In this document: positions 16,457 to 25,917 of the stretch, in pieces
Position numbering within the stretch: position 1 is the stretch's first letter
How the letters are laid out: the number at the start of each line of letters is the position of its first letter
DNA from: an uncultured Eubacteriales bacterium
GTDB lineage: Bacteria > Bacillota > Clostridia > Peptostreptococcales > Anaerovoracaceae
Length of the DNA stretch: 38,652 nt
Direction: 5' to 3'
Assembly: GCA_902795265.1 (NCBI GenBank)
Contig: CADBKM010000014.1
Location: 1-38,652, forward strand
Made by a program: the position numbers and the translations under genes
The notes under the pieces: model-generated
Told to the model about the DNA's origin: nothing
The model's input: the letters and a program-made list of their open reading frames with translations, nothing else
The model's database searches: none

Positions 16457-16487
16457 TGGTACAGTAGGGACGGTTCTTATTGACCCA
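16457..16487 (+). repeat. REP-like 31-base module, single copy
   Basis: This module starts two bases after the LemA-like stop codon. It has head TGGTACA, three variable bases, core GGGACGGTTCTTA and tail TTGACCCA. It matches the copy at 37843-37873 in 28 of 31 positions. The bases after it (CTTTGTCAGTTTCCCA) look like a decayed start of a second module. It lies inside an operon, just before the ribosome site of the DUF2207 gene. Confidence 0.85.
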
Positions 16488-16524
16488 CTTTGTCAGTTTC
16501 CCAGCACAGTAAGGAGACAGTACG

Positions 16525-18480
16525 ATGAAAATAATCAGGACAAGCTGCATCGGTGCATTTAAGAGGGCTGCTGCCGTACTGGCCGTCGCAGCTCTGGCGG
16601 TAATGATGGTCCCGTTCGGAGTGTCGGGCGGTGAAAGCTTTGCCGATGACAATACGATGTATACCGTAAACTACGATGTTACGGTCGATGTGTCGGAAGA
16701 CAATTCATATGACTACCACGAACATCTCGACATGTATTATGTCACGGCTCATCACGGCATATACAGATATCTGCCTAAGCAGGGGCAGAAGCTCAGCGGA
16801 ATACGCGTGCCGGGCTATGATTATGAGACTTATACACAGTCGGGCTATGAGGTGCTCAAAATAGGAAGCGGCAGCTATGTTCTTACCGGAGACAATCCTT
16901 ATGACATCTACTACAACATAGCGATGTACGAGGATGAAAACGAAGAAAAAGACATGCTGCTCCTCAACCTTGTGCCTGCAGACTGGGAGACATCCATCGG
17001 GTCAAGCAAGTGCGTGGTCACGCTTCCAAAGGAGGCAGATCTGAGCAAGCTGCAGATCTATTCAGGCCCGTACGGCACGGAGACCAACGAGGACAATGCC
17101 GTTGCGGAGACCGGTTCCGACGGAAAGACCATAACTGTAACAGCAACTGACATACCTGCTCACCATGGCATCACGCTGCAGCTCGAACTGCCGCAGGGCT
17201 ACTGGGTCGGCGCGCAGGAATTCGGAACCGTTGGTGTCATGCAGATGATGATGTTCCTGCTCGGACCGGTGGGCGCCATTCTTATGTGGTATCTCTGCGG
17301 AAGAGACAAGCACATGGTAAAGACGCTGGAGTTCTATCCTCCTGACGATCTGACTCCGGGCGAGATCGGCTATCTGGTCGACGGAAGAGCCGACAGACAG
17401 GATGTCATTTCAACCATCGTCTATCTTGCCGATAAAGGCTACATTGCGATAGAAGAAGTCAGCAGAAAGAACTTCAAGTTCACTAAGCTCAGAGAACCGG
17501 GCGCTGAAGTGCCTGAATATATTAGGCTCATCTACGACGGGATCTTCCCTGGAAAGAGCAATACGAGAACGACCGCGCAGATCGGCTCGTCATCGACCTT
17601 CGGCCGCAAATTTGATGAGGCGAAGGATCAGCTCGCAGAGATGTTCTCGGGAAGCAAAGCGATCATCAGGCCTGATTCAAAGATGGCAAGGTGGATCTGC
17701 GCCATAGCGGCGACAGTGCCGGCTGCGGAATTCGTAACCTGGGCTGACGCGAACGGAGACGAACTGGGAATGTTTGTGATCCTCTGGGCAGGTTTTCATA
17801 TTCTGCTGTCGGTCGGCCTTATGTGGTCGGTACACGATAACATCCGCTCCTCATCCAAAGTGATGACGGTCATCAAAAGCCTCGGAGCAATATGGTTCTT
17901 TACAGTAGGAGCGGGACTGCTTCCGGCATTCTCGGATGCGATCACCATTCTTCCTAAAAACAGAGCCATAGCACTGTCTGCATACGTGATAATCGGAACA
18001 CTTATATGCATGTTCTTCTCTGTCATAGCTATAGCCAAGACAGATGCATACACAGATCTGCTCGGAAGGGTGCTCGGATTCAGAGACTTCATCAAGACAG
18101 CTGAACTTGACAAGCTCAATGAACTTGTCGAGGAAGACCCTGAGTACTTCTACCATATTATGCCGTATGCGTATGTATTCGGTCTGAGCAACAAGTGGAT
18201 AAAGAACTTCGAAGATCTGCCTGTGACCGCGCCGACATGGTATCGCGGACCGCACAGATATGACAGCTTCGATTACTATATGATGGGACGCATGATGAGC
18301 GACTGCAATGCAAGCGTCAGCAACAACATCGTCATACCTTCAGCTTCATCCGGCGGCGGATTCGGCGGCGGAGGCGGCTTCAGTGGAGGTGGCGGCGGAA
18401 GCTGGAGCGGCGGAGGCGGCTTCAGTGGAGGCGGATTCAGCGGCGGCGGCGCCGGTGGCGGCGGAGGCGGCGGCTGGTAA
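16525..18480 (+). CDS. DUF2207 family membrane protein with Gly-rich tail
   Basis: The 651-residue protein has a signal peptide (hydrophobic 15-35, probable cleavage after SFA at residue 40) and an extracellular beta-rich DUF2207 domain (about 41-225). A membrane helix spans 233-257. A cytoplasmic region (258-388) contains FYPPDDLTPGEIGYLVDGRAD, the hallmark of the family. Three or four helices follow (about 390-503), then a cytoplasmic part ending in a tail of about 40 residues, nearly all Gly with Ser, Phe and Trp. The start has AAGGAG upstream. It follows the LemA-like gene, a common pairing. Function is unknown; the Gly-rich tail is typical of the family and probably disordered. Confidence 0.9.
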   Translation: MKIIRTSCIGAFKRAAAVLAVAALAVMMVPFGVSGGESFADDNTMYTVNYDVTVDVSEDNSYDYHEHLDMYYVTAHHGIYRYLPKQGQKLSGIRVPGYDYETYTQSGYEVLKIGSGSYVLTGDNPYDIYYNIAMYEDENEEKDMLLLNLVPADWETSIGSSKCVVTLPKEADLSKLQIYSGPYGTETNEDNAVAETGSDGKTITVTATDIPAHHGITLQLELPQGYWVGAQEFGTVGVMQMMMFLLGPVGAILMWYLCGRDKHMVKTLEFYPPDDLTPGEIGYLVDGRADRQDVISTIVYLADKGYIAIEEVSRKNFKFTKLREPGAEVPEYIRLIYDGIFPGKSNTRTTAQIGSSSTFGRKFDEAKDQLAEMFSGSKAIIRPDSKMARWICAIAATVPAAEFVTWADANGDELGMFVILWAGFHILLSVGLMWSVHDNIRSSSKVMTVIKSLGAIWFFTVGAGLLPAFSDAITILPKNRAIALSAYVIIGTLICMFFSVIAIAKTDAYTDLLGRVLGFRDFIKTAELDKLNELVEEDPEYFYHIMPYAYVFGLSNKWIKNFEDLPVTAPTWYRGPHRYDSFDYYMMGRMMSDCNASVSNNIVIPSASSGGGFGGGGGFSGGGGGSWSGGGGFSGGGFSGGGAGGGGGGGW

Positions 18481-18534
18481 ATCGCTCGATGCTGTCCGCA
18501 GGAAATGTACGGCTCTCGCCGAATGCAAGACTTT

Positions 18535-19212
18535 ATGAAAAAGAAGTATATAATTTTTGATTTTGATGGAACTATTGCCAATACCAACGACATTATCGTT
18601 GCGTCGTGGCAGGCGACTTTTGAACATTATCTCGGGCATGCCATGTCTGTAAGAGACATCGAGGCAACTTTCGGGGAAACACTTGTCAACACTATCGGCA
18701 GGCTGATTCCCGATGCCCCTGTCGACGAGGTCGTTGATTTTTACAGGGCCTATCAGGATTCTCACAAAAACGAAAGCATAGTATATATTTTTCCGGGGAT
18801 AAAGGAGCTTCTCGAAGAACTCAGAGCCAGAGGCTGCATAATCGGCGTCGGCACTTCCAGAACAGCCTACAGCTTCTGGAATTACATGAAGATGTTCGGC
18901 ATGGAAGATTCCGTGGACGAGGTGGTTACGATGAACGATGTGACCGCCCATAAACCCGACCCTGAGACGATCGATGCGGTGCTCCGCAAGATGACGGCAC
19001 GCGGCGAAGAGCCTCAGGACCCCGAAGAGGTGCGCGCGGCGGCGATCATGATCGGAGATACCAAGTACGACATAGGATGCGCCAACAACGCGGGCGTTGA
19101 CAGTGTGATCGTGGGCTGGAGCCATTATGTGGATGAAGAGGCAATGATCGCAGAAGGTTTTGTCCCTTCGTACCACATAGACAGACCGGACCAGCTGCTT
19201 GACATAATCTGA
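18535..19212 (+). CDS. HAD superfamily phosphatase, phosphoglycolate phosphatase-like
   Basis: The product has all four HAD motifs: DFDGT (residues 9-13), the Ser/Thr motif GTSRT, Lys in AHKPDPE, and the acidic motif MIGDTKYDIGCANNAG. A helical cap lies between motifs I and II, as in the Gph/PGP subfamily that dephosphorylates small phosphorylated metabolites. I chose the ATG at 18535, giving MKKKYIIFDFDGT and 225 residues, because motif I normally lies near the N-terminus. An in-frame ATG at 18505 would add ten residues, but its AGGA is only one or two bases away. Neither start has a good ribosome site, so coupling to the upstream gene is likely. The exact substrate is unknown. Confidence 0.88.
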   Translation: MKKKYIIFDFDGTIANTNDIIVASWQATFEHYLGHAMSVRDIEATFGETLVNTIGRLIPDAPVDEVVDFYRAYQDSHKNESIVYIFPGIKELLEELRARGCIIGVGTSRTAYSFWNYMKMFGMEDSVDEVVTMNDVTAHKPDPETIDAVLRKMTARGEEPQDPEEVRAAAIMIGDTKYDIGCANNAGVDSVIVGWSHYVDEEAMIAEGFVPSYHIDRPDQLLDII

Positions 19213-19219
19213 GGCACAA

Positions 19220-21511
19220 ATGGATCTAGTAACTTTTTTACATGTAACACTTGAATCAGGATTTGCGCTGTTCTGCATACTTGCCGCAATATATATCAGG
19301 CTGTATGAGGCTATATCGCGGGGACTGACCAGAGTGATCACGGCAATGCTGCTTTGCAGCGCTGTGATCAACATCGCTGATGCTATGGCCTATCTTTACC
19401 GCGGCAATACCACACAGACCGGTTTTGTCATGGTAAGGATAAGCAATTTTGTTGTTTTCGCAGGTATGTTCGTATTGCTTGCGGGATGCAGCATAATGCT
19501 TGACACCATACTCAAAGAAAAGGGCGGCGGAAGTGAGCGCAAACTGAGCAGCGTGCTGCTCGCCATATGCGCGGCAGGACTTCTGATGCTGATCGTTTCC
19601 GTGCCAACCGGTTTTCTTTATTATTTTGATGAGCAGAATCTCTATCACAGAGGGCCGGGCTATATCGCGCTGACCCTGCTCGGTATAGTTGCTATCGCCG
19701 TGATCGCTGTAAGGCTGTCTAAAGAGTACAGCCTGCTTTCGCGGGATGAGTTCGGAGCTTTTGTATGTTTTCTTGTGCTGCCGGTTATAGGTGCGATCGG
19801 GCAGGCAGCGTACTACGGGATATCGATATCCAATATCGCAAATTCGATATCCATAATAATAATGCTGGCGGTTTTCATGCGGAAAGCCAACAGAGAACTG
19901 TCAATCAGAAAGAGTTTTATCCTCAACGGAGGCAGTATCGATGCCATATCGGAAGAGCTTGACAGATTCCTTGCCGCTGTCGGGGCAGAGCGTCAGAACA
20001 GCATAAGAATACGCTTCACCATAGAAGACGCGCTCATGCGCATATGGCAGAGCCTGGGCGATGCGACCATGGTAAGGGTCTCGGCGGGCATTAAATTCGG
20101 AAGGCCGTCGATACGCATCGACCATGAAGGAGAAGCATTCAATCCGTTCAGCAAGAGCAGAAGCACATATGATGAGTGGAGCAACGGACTGCTCTCATCG
20201 GCAGGGATCAGCCCTGTGTACAGTTACAGCCGCGGCTTCAATACCGTAAAGATAAGTTTGAGCCGCATACAGATAAACCCTGTCGTTACTATAGCGGCAG
20301 TTCTGGTGCTGGGCCTTGTGACAGGCAGTGTGGCGATGCTCGTGCTCTCGCCTGCAGACAATGCTTTTGTCACCAATGAGGTGCTGGTGCCGGTATATGA
20401 CCTCTGGAATCGCATACTGTACAGCGTTTCCGCTCCGGCCATGCTGATAATAGTAATGTCGACACTGCTCGATACGCGCGAGGTCTCGGAGCAGGGCGGC
20501 AGCGCAGGCCGTATCATAGGCAGATATCTGGCAGTCACGCTGCTGGCAGGAGCAGGAACCTTTGCTGCTGCCGCGATAGTGAACAGCAATGCTTTTCTTT
20601 CGGAGGCCTTTTCGCGCTCTACAGCTGCTGAGCTCCTTGAAAAACTGTTCCACATTGTACCTGAAAACTTTATTGATCCGTTCATAACATTCGATACAGC
20701 CCAGCTGATCCTGATGGGCATCGTGTTTGCCTACGCCATGATGGCGCTCGGGCAGCAGGCGAACGGAGTGATTTCGATAATCCAGCAGCTCAATCTCATT
20801 GCCATGCATCTTGCACGCTGGATCGCAGGCCTCATGCCGGTCTTCACGGTTTTCCTGACTGCTCAGCTCATACTTGAGAACAATGCGGGGCTTCTGAAAG
20901 GTCTGCTGATCGTGCTGCCTGCGGCAGTGGTGATGTCGATCATACTGATGACCCTTACTCTGCTGTATGTGAGCACAAGGATGGAAGTGGACCCGGGCCT
21001 GCTTCTCAGGAAACTCTGGCCGTCATTCATACAGACACTTAAAACCGGCCAGCTTGAGTCATCATATGCGCTTGCGGAAAAATGCTGCCGCAACGATCTG
21101 GGCATACAGAAGATCTTCACTCAGAGACTGATGCCTCTCGGACTGGTTCTTTATATGCCGGTGGGTGCAGTAGGAATGATATCTTTCGTAATATACGCCG
21201 CTTTCGAAAGCGGTATGCCGATAACTCCGATATGGATGCTGTCCGCTGCCGTTTTCGCACTCATACTTCTTGTAGCGGCACCGCCTATTCCGGGTGTTGA
21301 CCTGCTGTCATATGTCGTCATTATCGGGCAGCTTGGCATAAGCAGAAAGTTTATTATAGCCGCCATGATATTCGACATAGTATTCAATCTGTTTGCATCT
21401 GCTGCAAACCAGATGATGCTGCAGATGGATATGATTTTGCAGGCGGATAAGGTAGGACTGATCAGCACCAACACGTTAAGAAAGGATAATAATAAGAATG
21501 TTGCAGCTTGA
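19220..21511 (+). CDS. Membrane sensor, GHKL-like and dicarboxylate-symporter fusion protein
   Basis: The 763-residue protein joins three parts. Residues 1-222 hold about six or seven membrane helices like the input region of a sensor kinase. Residues 235-350 look like a worn GHKL/anti-sigma ATPase domain: IRIRFTIEDALMRI is the N-box region with Arg where Asn is expected, RIDHEGEAFNP the G1-like box, and RGFNTVKISLSR the last strand. Residues 351-745 are a sodium/proton:dicarboxylate (DAACS, GltP-like) transporter, with NEVLVPVYDLWNRIL and ending IPGVDLLSYVVIIGQLGIS. The NMDG substrate motif of that family is replaced by LYMPVGA. I infer a transporter gated by, or acting as, a sensor. No phosphorylatable His motif is seen. 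The gene starts eight bases after the HAD gene and overlaps prfB by 14 bases. Confidence 0.8.
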   Translation: MDLVTFLHVTLESGFALFCILAAIYIRLYEAISRGLTRVITAMLLCSAVINIADAMAYLYRGNTTQTGFVMVRISNFVVFAGMFVLLAGCSIMLDTILKEKGGGSERKLSSVLLAICAAGLLMLIVSVPTGFLYYFDEQNLYHRGPGYIALTLLGIVAIAVIAVRLSKEYSLLSRDEFGAFVCFLVLPVIGAIGQAAYYGISISNIANSISIIIMLAVFMRKANRELSIRKSFILNGGSIDAISEELDRFLAAVGAERQNSIRIRFTIEDALMRIWQSLGDATMVRVSAGIKFGRPSIRIDHEGEAFNPFSKSRSTYDEWSNGLLSSAGISPVYSYSRGFNTVKISLSRIQINPVVTIAAVLVLGLVTGSVAMLVLSPADNAFVTNEVLVPVYDLWNRILYSVSAPAMLIIVMSTLLDTREVSEQGGSAGRIIGRYLAVTLLAGAGTFAAAAIVNSNAFLSEAFSRSTAAELLEKLFHIVPENFIDPFITFDTAQLILMGIVFAYAMMALGQQANGVISIIQQLNLIAMHLARWIAGLMPVFTVFLTAQLILENNAGLLKGLLIVLPAAVVMSIILMTLTLLYVSTRMEVDPGLLLRKLWPSFIQTLKTGQLESSYALAEKCCRNDLGIQKIFTQRLMPLGLVLYMPVGAVGMISFVIYAAFESGMPITPIWMLSAAVFALILLVAAPPIPGVDLLSYVVIIGQLGISRKFIIAAMIFDIVFNLFASAANQMMLQMDMILQADKVGLISTNTLRKDNNKNVAA

Positions 21512-22614
21512 TGAAATAAGAAGCCAGCTTCCGGCTCTCAAGGAGCAGATAACGGAAGTGGGAGGTTATCTTTGACCCGGCTGGTCTTAAGAAGAGGATA
21601 GAAGAGCTCGGGGACGAAAGCCTTAAGGAAGGATTCTGGAACGACCAGAAACATGCGCAGAAGGTGCTCAAGGAGAAGAAGTCTCTTGAGGACAAGCTTG
21701 GCGTATATGAAAAGCTTTCGGCAGAGGCTGATGAACTTCCCGAACTTATAGATATAGCAGAAGAGCTCGAAGATGAAGATGAGGCGAAAAACGTGATCGC
21801 CGGCTTTGAAAAGCTCCAGAATGAGCTCGAGGATCTCAAAACAGGCATGCTGCTGTCCGGAAAATACGACAGCAAAGACTGTATACTCAGCATACATTCT
21901 GGCACGGGCGGGGTCGATGCCAACGACTGGGCCGAGATGCTCGAGAGAATGTATCTGAGATACTGCGAAAAGAAAGGCTTCAAAACAAAGATACTCGACA
22001 GGCAGGATGACGTCGATTACGGCATCAAGAGCTCCACGATAGAGGTGAGCGGCGACAACGCCTACGGACTGCTGAAATCCGAAACAGGCGTACACAGGCT
22101 TGTACGCATTTCGCCGTTCAACGCAATGGGCAAGAGACAGACATCATTCGCAGCTGTCGAAGTGGTGCCTGATATAGGCGATGAGATAGAGGTAAATATC
22201 GATCCGGGCGATCTCAAGATAGATACCTACAGATCGGGCGGAGCAGGCGGACAGCACGTCAACACTACTGATTCCGCAGTCCGTATCACACACCTTCCGA
22301 CAGGCATCGTAGTCACATGCCAGAATGAGCGCTCGCAGATAATGAACCGCGAGGTCGCGATGAAGATCCTGGTATCAAAGCTGACCAGAATAGCGGAAGA
22401 AGCTCATAAAGAGAACCTCAACGAGATAAAAGGCGATCAGTCCATGGCTACATGGGGCTCGCAGATCCGTAATTATGTATTCCAGCCATACACGATGGTA
22501 AAGGATACACGCACAGGCGCGGAAGTCGGAAATGTCGAGGCTGTCATGGATGGAGACATCGATGTGTTCGTAAGAGCCAAGCTTTCGATGGATGCGGCAA
22601 ACGCCAACGGATAA
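21498..22614 (+). CDS. prfB: Peptide chain release factor 2, with programmed +1 frameshift
   Basis: RF2 reads UAA and UGA stops. The frame opened at ATG 21498 runs 25 codons to an in-frame TGA (21573-21575). Translation resumes in the +1 frame at GAC 21574 and continues to 22614, giving about 371 residues, the usual RF2 length. The slip site CTT-TGA-C and the internal Shine-Dalgarno-like GGGAGG just upstream are the classic autoregulatory signal: low RF2 lets the ribosome slip and make more RF2. The protein has the SPF stop-codon-reading tripeptide (VRISPFNAMG) and the GGQ catalytic motif (SGGAGGQHVN). It overlaps the end of the upstream fusion gene. A start placed at 21664 would miss the N-terminus. 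Confidence 0.97.
21561..21576 (+). promoter_or_regulatory. prfB programmed frameshift site
   Basis: GGAGG (21561-21565) is an internal ribosome-binding-like stimulator. Four bases later CTT (21570-21572) is followed by TGA (21573-21575) and C. The ribosome slips one base forward from CTT to TTT and reads GAC next. Confidence 0.95.
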
Positions 22615-22620
22615 ATAATA

Positions 22621-25600
22621 ATGCTGAGATTATTTGCAGGCAGAGAGAATACAGACAAGGAACGTTTCATCTACGACTCCGTAAAGGAGCACGGCGGTGA
22701 GACGTTCGTTTTGGTACCCGATCAGTACACACTTGTGGCTGAAGAGCAGGCCCTGCATTACCTCGGCACGGACTGCCTGTTCAATGTCGAGATAACTTCG
22801 ATGAACAGGCTGGGTCTCAGAGTCCTCTCGGCTCTGGGTACTGAATCCGTAAAAATGATCGACAAGTACGGCAGGTTCATGCTCCTGTCGAAGCTCATAC
22901 GTGAGCATACTGATGAATTCGAGATATTCAGCCGCGTTGCCGGCAAGGTTACCTTTGCCGCAATGCTCAACGATTTCATATCGGAATTCAAACAGCAGGA
23001 CTGCACGGTCGAAGAGCTTCAGGAGATGGTGGCTGATGCCGGAAGCGATCCTATTCTTGAGGCTAAGCTCAAGGAGCTCAGCGGAGTCATCAGCGCGTAT
23101 GAAGAGGCTATAAAGGGCAGATACACTGACTCCGAAGACTACATAGCGATGTACGTAAGCGCTATCAGAGATTCAGAGCTGGTGTGCGGAAAAACGTTCT
23201 GGATCTACGGTTACGACAGCATTACTCCGAAGTTTGCCGACGCGGTGATGGAGCTTTCAAATACTGCCGAGTCAGTAAATTTCGTAGTAAACAGAAGCGA
23301 CTTTGGCCTCGACGAGCGGCTCGAAGCGTCGCTGATCAGGCTGGCTGCTGATAATAATATAGAAGTCAGCTGTGCCGAAATAGGCTCCGGCTATATCACG
23401 GAAAAGTCGGAGACTATCAGGCGCATGGAAAAGTCCCTGTGGAAGGATGTGCTTTCCACTGAGGAGAGGTCTGAAAACGCGGATTTCGTGCCGGCAGATC
23501 TCACCCTTGTATGCGCCGCGAATCCGTACTACGAGGCCGAAAGCGCTGCGGCACATGTGTGGCATCTTGTCCGCGATCTCGGCTATAAAATGCGCGAGAT
23601 TCAGATAATCGCAAATGACGAAGGAGCCATGCAGCCGGTCATAAGGCGCGTGTTCGCCGAATACGGACTGCCGGTGTTTGCCGATACATCGCGCGATATC
23701 ACAGACAGCGCTGCTGTAGGCTTTATAGTAAATCTTCTTGATTTCATAGTACACCGCAAGTCATCGCAGTATCTTTTCGCGATGCTGAAGACAGGCCTGA
23801 GCGGATTCAGCGACAGCGATATAGAAGAACTCGAAAACTATGCGAGAAATTACCGCATAAAAGGTTCGATGTGGGACAAGCCTTTCAGATATGGAAGGGA
23901 CGATCTCGGTGATGAGGCATTTGACCGGCTCGAATCGGTCAGAGCGGAACTGTCTGCTTCGGTCTGCAGGCTCGCCGAACTCTCAAAAAAAACGAGCGTA
24001 AGCGAATTTATAAAAGCATTCAGGATCTACCTCAGCGATGAGTGGAGGCTCGACGAAAAGGTCGCCGAAGCTGCTGCCGCAGAAGACGAAACAGGGCTGC
24101 ACGATGAGGCCCAGCGCATGACTCAGAGCTTCTCAAAGGCCATAGAGCTGCTTGATCAGATAGATGAGATAATGGGAGATTCAGATATGGATCTCACTGA
24201 ATTTACAGATATATATGTGGCAGGGCTCTCCGATGTTGAAGTCGGAGTCATTCCTCCGTCGGTAGACGGACTGTCGATGGGTACAATGATAAGGACCAGG
24301 CCTCGCCGCATGAGAGCCGCTGTCATACTCGGCGCCTGCGAGGGCGTGATGCCTCTTTCGCCTCAGACCGAGGGACTCTTCTCTGTGGACGAAAAGGAAT
24401 ATTTCAAAAAGAAGGGCTTTGAGCTCGGCAGCCTTGACGACATAAAGATGGACGAAGAGAATGCCGCCATGTACCGCATGATGGCAAGGCCATCCGACAG
24501 CATATATATAAGCTGGTCCATGACGGATACCGAAGGAAAAGACATGAACCCTTCGCCGGTCATCGATTCTGTCAGGACGCTCTTCCCTAAGATCGATGAA
24601 GACGGTCTTATCCGCAAAGATATTATAAGCATGGGCCGCAGAGATGCTTTGCGGCAGGGTGAGACCGATGTGATAAACACTCCTGCTGACGGGATGAGGC
24701 ATCTGGTAAACCGCTTAAAAGACAGCAATGCGCCTGATGAGCCTGATGCGCTGACACGCGCGATGCTTTACTGGTACGACGAAAACAGAAAGACCGAGCT
24801 CGATACAATGCTCAAAGCCGCCGCATACGATAATGTGCAGAGGCCTCTGAGCAGGGCAACGGCGAAAGACCTCTACTGCAGGAGCGACGGAAGCCTTTCA
24901 CTCAGTGCTTCGTCGATAGGCGGCTATATAGACTGCCCGTTCAGGTACTTCATAGACAGGGGTCTCAGACCAAAAGAGGAGAGGACGTTTGCGAGCGATC
25001 CTCGCTCGGTAGGCGATGTCTACCACGAGTGCCTCATGGCTGTCGCAAGACAGATAATGAAATCCGAAGAAATACCGGATGATGATTCCCTTGAAGAACT
25101 TGTCACTTCTGCGCTCGATGAGCTTTCGCAAAGTTACATGGGAGGGCTCTTCGTATCGACCGGAGGCGAGGAGTACCGCATGAGCCGCATACGCGAGATC
25201 TGCGCGTCTGCCGCAAAAGCCATGGCAGCCCAGCTCGCCGCGGAATCGGTCGTAGCCGCGGACTTTGAGGAACCATTCGGCAGAAAGGCGAAGTTCGAGC
25301 CTATAAGAGTAAAGGCGGGAGACGGCGAGGTGTTTGTCGAGGGCAAGATAGACCGTGCCGATATAATCAGCGTCGATGGAGAGAACAGGGTCAGGATCAT
25401 CGACTATAAAACAGGCAGCGACAGGCTCGATCTGTGGAAGATGCGTCAGGGCTATAAGATGCAGCTGATGATCTACCTGATATCCGCGACATCCGGCGAA
25501 CTTACTCCTGCGGGAATGTTTTATTTCAACATCAAGGACCCGATCGAGGCCATGAACGACAAGAGCGAAAAACAGCTTGCGGCTGCGCTCGGAAAAGAGG

Positions 25601-25917
25601 CTGAAGACGAGTTCAAACTCAGGGGCGTATATATCAACGAGGACGGAGTGCTCGGCGCGATGCCTGAAAAAGTGCTTTCATCAGCAAAGAGCTCTGTCTC
25701 GCGTGAAGAATACGAAGCTGTGCGCAGCGACGTCATCGCGCGCATAGAGGAGACTGCCGATGGCATACTTGGCGGAAAGATAGGCATAAATCCGCTTAAA
25801 ATCGATAAAAGGCTTGCCTGCGGCTACTGCAATTATAAATCGGTGTGCAGGCGCGACCGCGGATATGTAAAAAACTCAGCGCGCTCGCTTAAGCCAAAAC
25901 CGAAGGAAGAAGAATGA
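22621..25917 (+). CDS. addB: ATP-dependent nuclease subunit B (AddB/RexB-like)
   Basis: The 1098-residue protein is the second subunit of the AddAB recombination exonuclease that processes double-strand DNA ends. The C-terminal RecB-type nuclease shows IDYKTG (Asp928, Lys930). The four Cys that hold the iron-sulphur cluster are Cys772 (DCPFRYF), Cys1067, Cys1070 and Cys1076 (CGYCNYKSVC). The N-terminus FAGRENTDKERF stands where Bacillus AddB has a Walker A loop GRSGSGKT. The key Gly-Lys-Thr pattern is lost, as in RexB proteins, so this subunit may not bind ATP. addA, usually adjacent, does not follow; the MBL gene overlaps the stop by four bases. It starts six bases after prfB. Confidence 0.92.
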   Translation: MLRLFAGRENTDKERFIYDSVKEHGGETFVLVPDQYTLVAEEQALHYLGTDCLFNVEITSMNRLGLRVLSALGTESVKMIDKYGRFMLLSKLIREHTDEFEIFSRVAGKVTFAAMLNDFISEFKQQDCTVEELQEMVADAGSDPILEAKLKELSGVISAYEEAIKGRYTDSEDYIAMYVSAIRDSELVCGKTFWIYGYDSITPKFADAVMELSNTAESVNFVVNRSDFGLDERLEASLIRLAADNNIEVSCAEIGSGYITEKSETIRRMEKSLWKDVLSTEERSENADFVPADLTLVCAANPYYEAESAAAHVWHLVRDLGYKMREIQIIANDEGAMQPVIRRVFAEYGLPVFADTSRDITDSAAVGFIVNLLDFIVHRKSSQYLFAMLKTGLSGFSDSDIEELENYARNYRIKGSMWDKPFRYGRDDLGDEAFDRLESVRAELSASVCRLAELSKKTSVSEFIKAFRIYLSDEWRLDEKVAEAAAAEDETGLHDEAQRMTQSFSKAIELLDQIDEIMGDSDMDLTEFTDIYVAGLSDVEVGVIPPSVDGLSMGTMIRTRPRRMRAAVILGACEGVMPLSPQTEGLFSVDEKEYFKKKGFELGSLDDIKMDEENAAMYRMMARPSDSIYISWSMTDTEGKDMNPSPVIDSVRTLFPKIDEDGLIRKDIISMGRRDALRQGETDVINTPADGMRHLVNRLKDSNAPDEPDALTRAMLYWYDENRKTELDTMLKAAAYDNVQRPLSRATAKDLYCRSDGSLSLSASSIGGYIDCPFRYFIDRGLRPKEERTFASDPRSVGDVYHECLMAVARQIMKSEEIPDDDSLEELVTSALDELSQSYMGGLFVSTGGEEYRMSRIREICASAAKAMAAQLAAESVVAADFEEPFGRKAKFEPIRVKAGDGEVFVEGKIDRADIISVDGENRVRIIDYKTGSDRLDLWKMRQGYKMQLMIYLISATSGELTPAGMFYFNIKDPIEAMNDKSEKQLAAALGKEAEDEFKLRGVYINEDGVLGAMPEKVLSSAKSSVSREEYEAVRSDVIARIEETADGILGGKIGINPLKIDKRLACGYCNYKSVCRRDRGYVKNSARSLKPKPKEEE

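Noticed and set aside
21498-21664. prfB as a pseudogene or truncated gene because of the early TGA
   Set aside because: The stop is part of the conserved programmed frameshift signal, and the two frames join into a full-length RF2.
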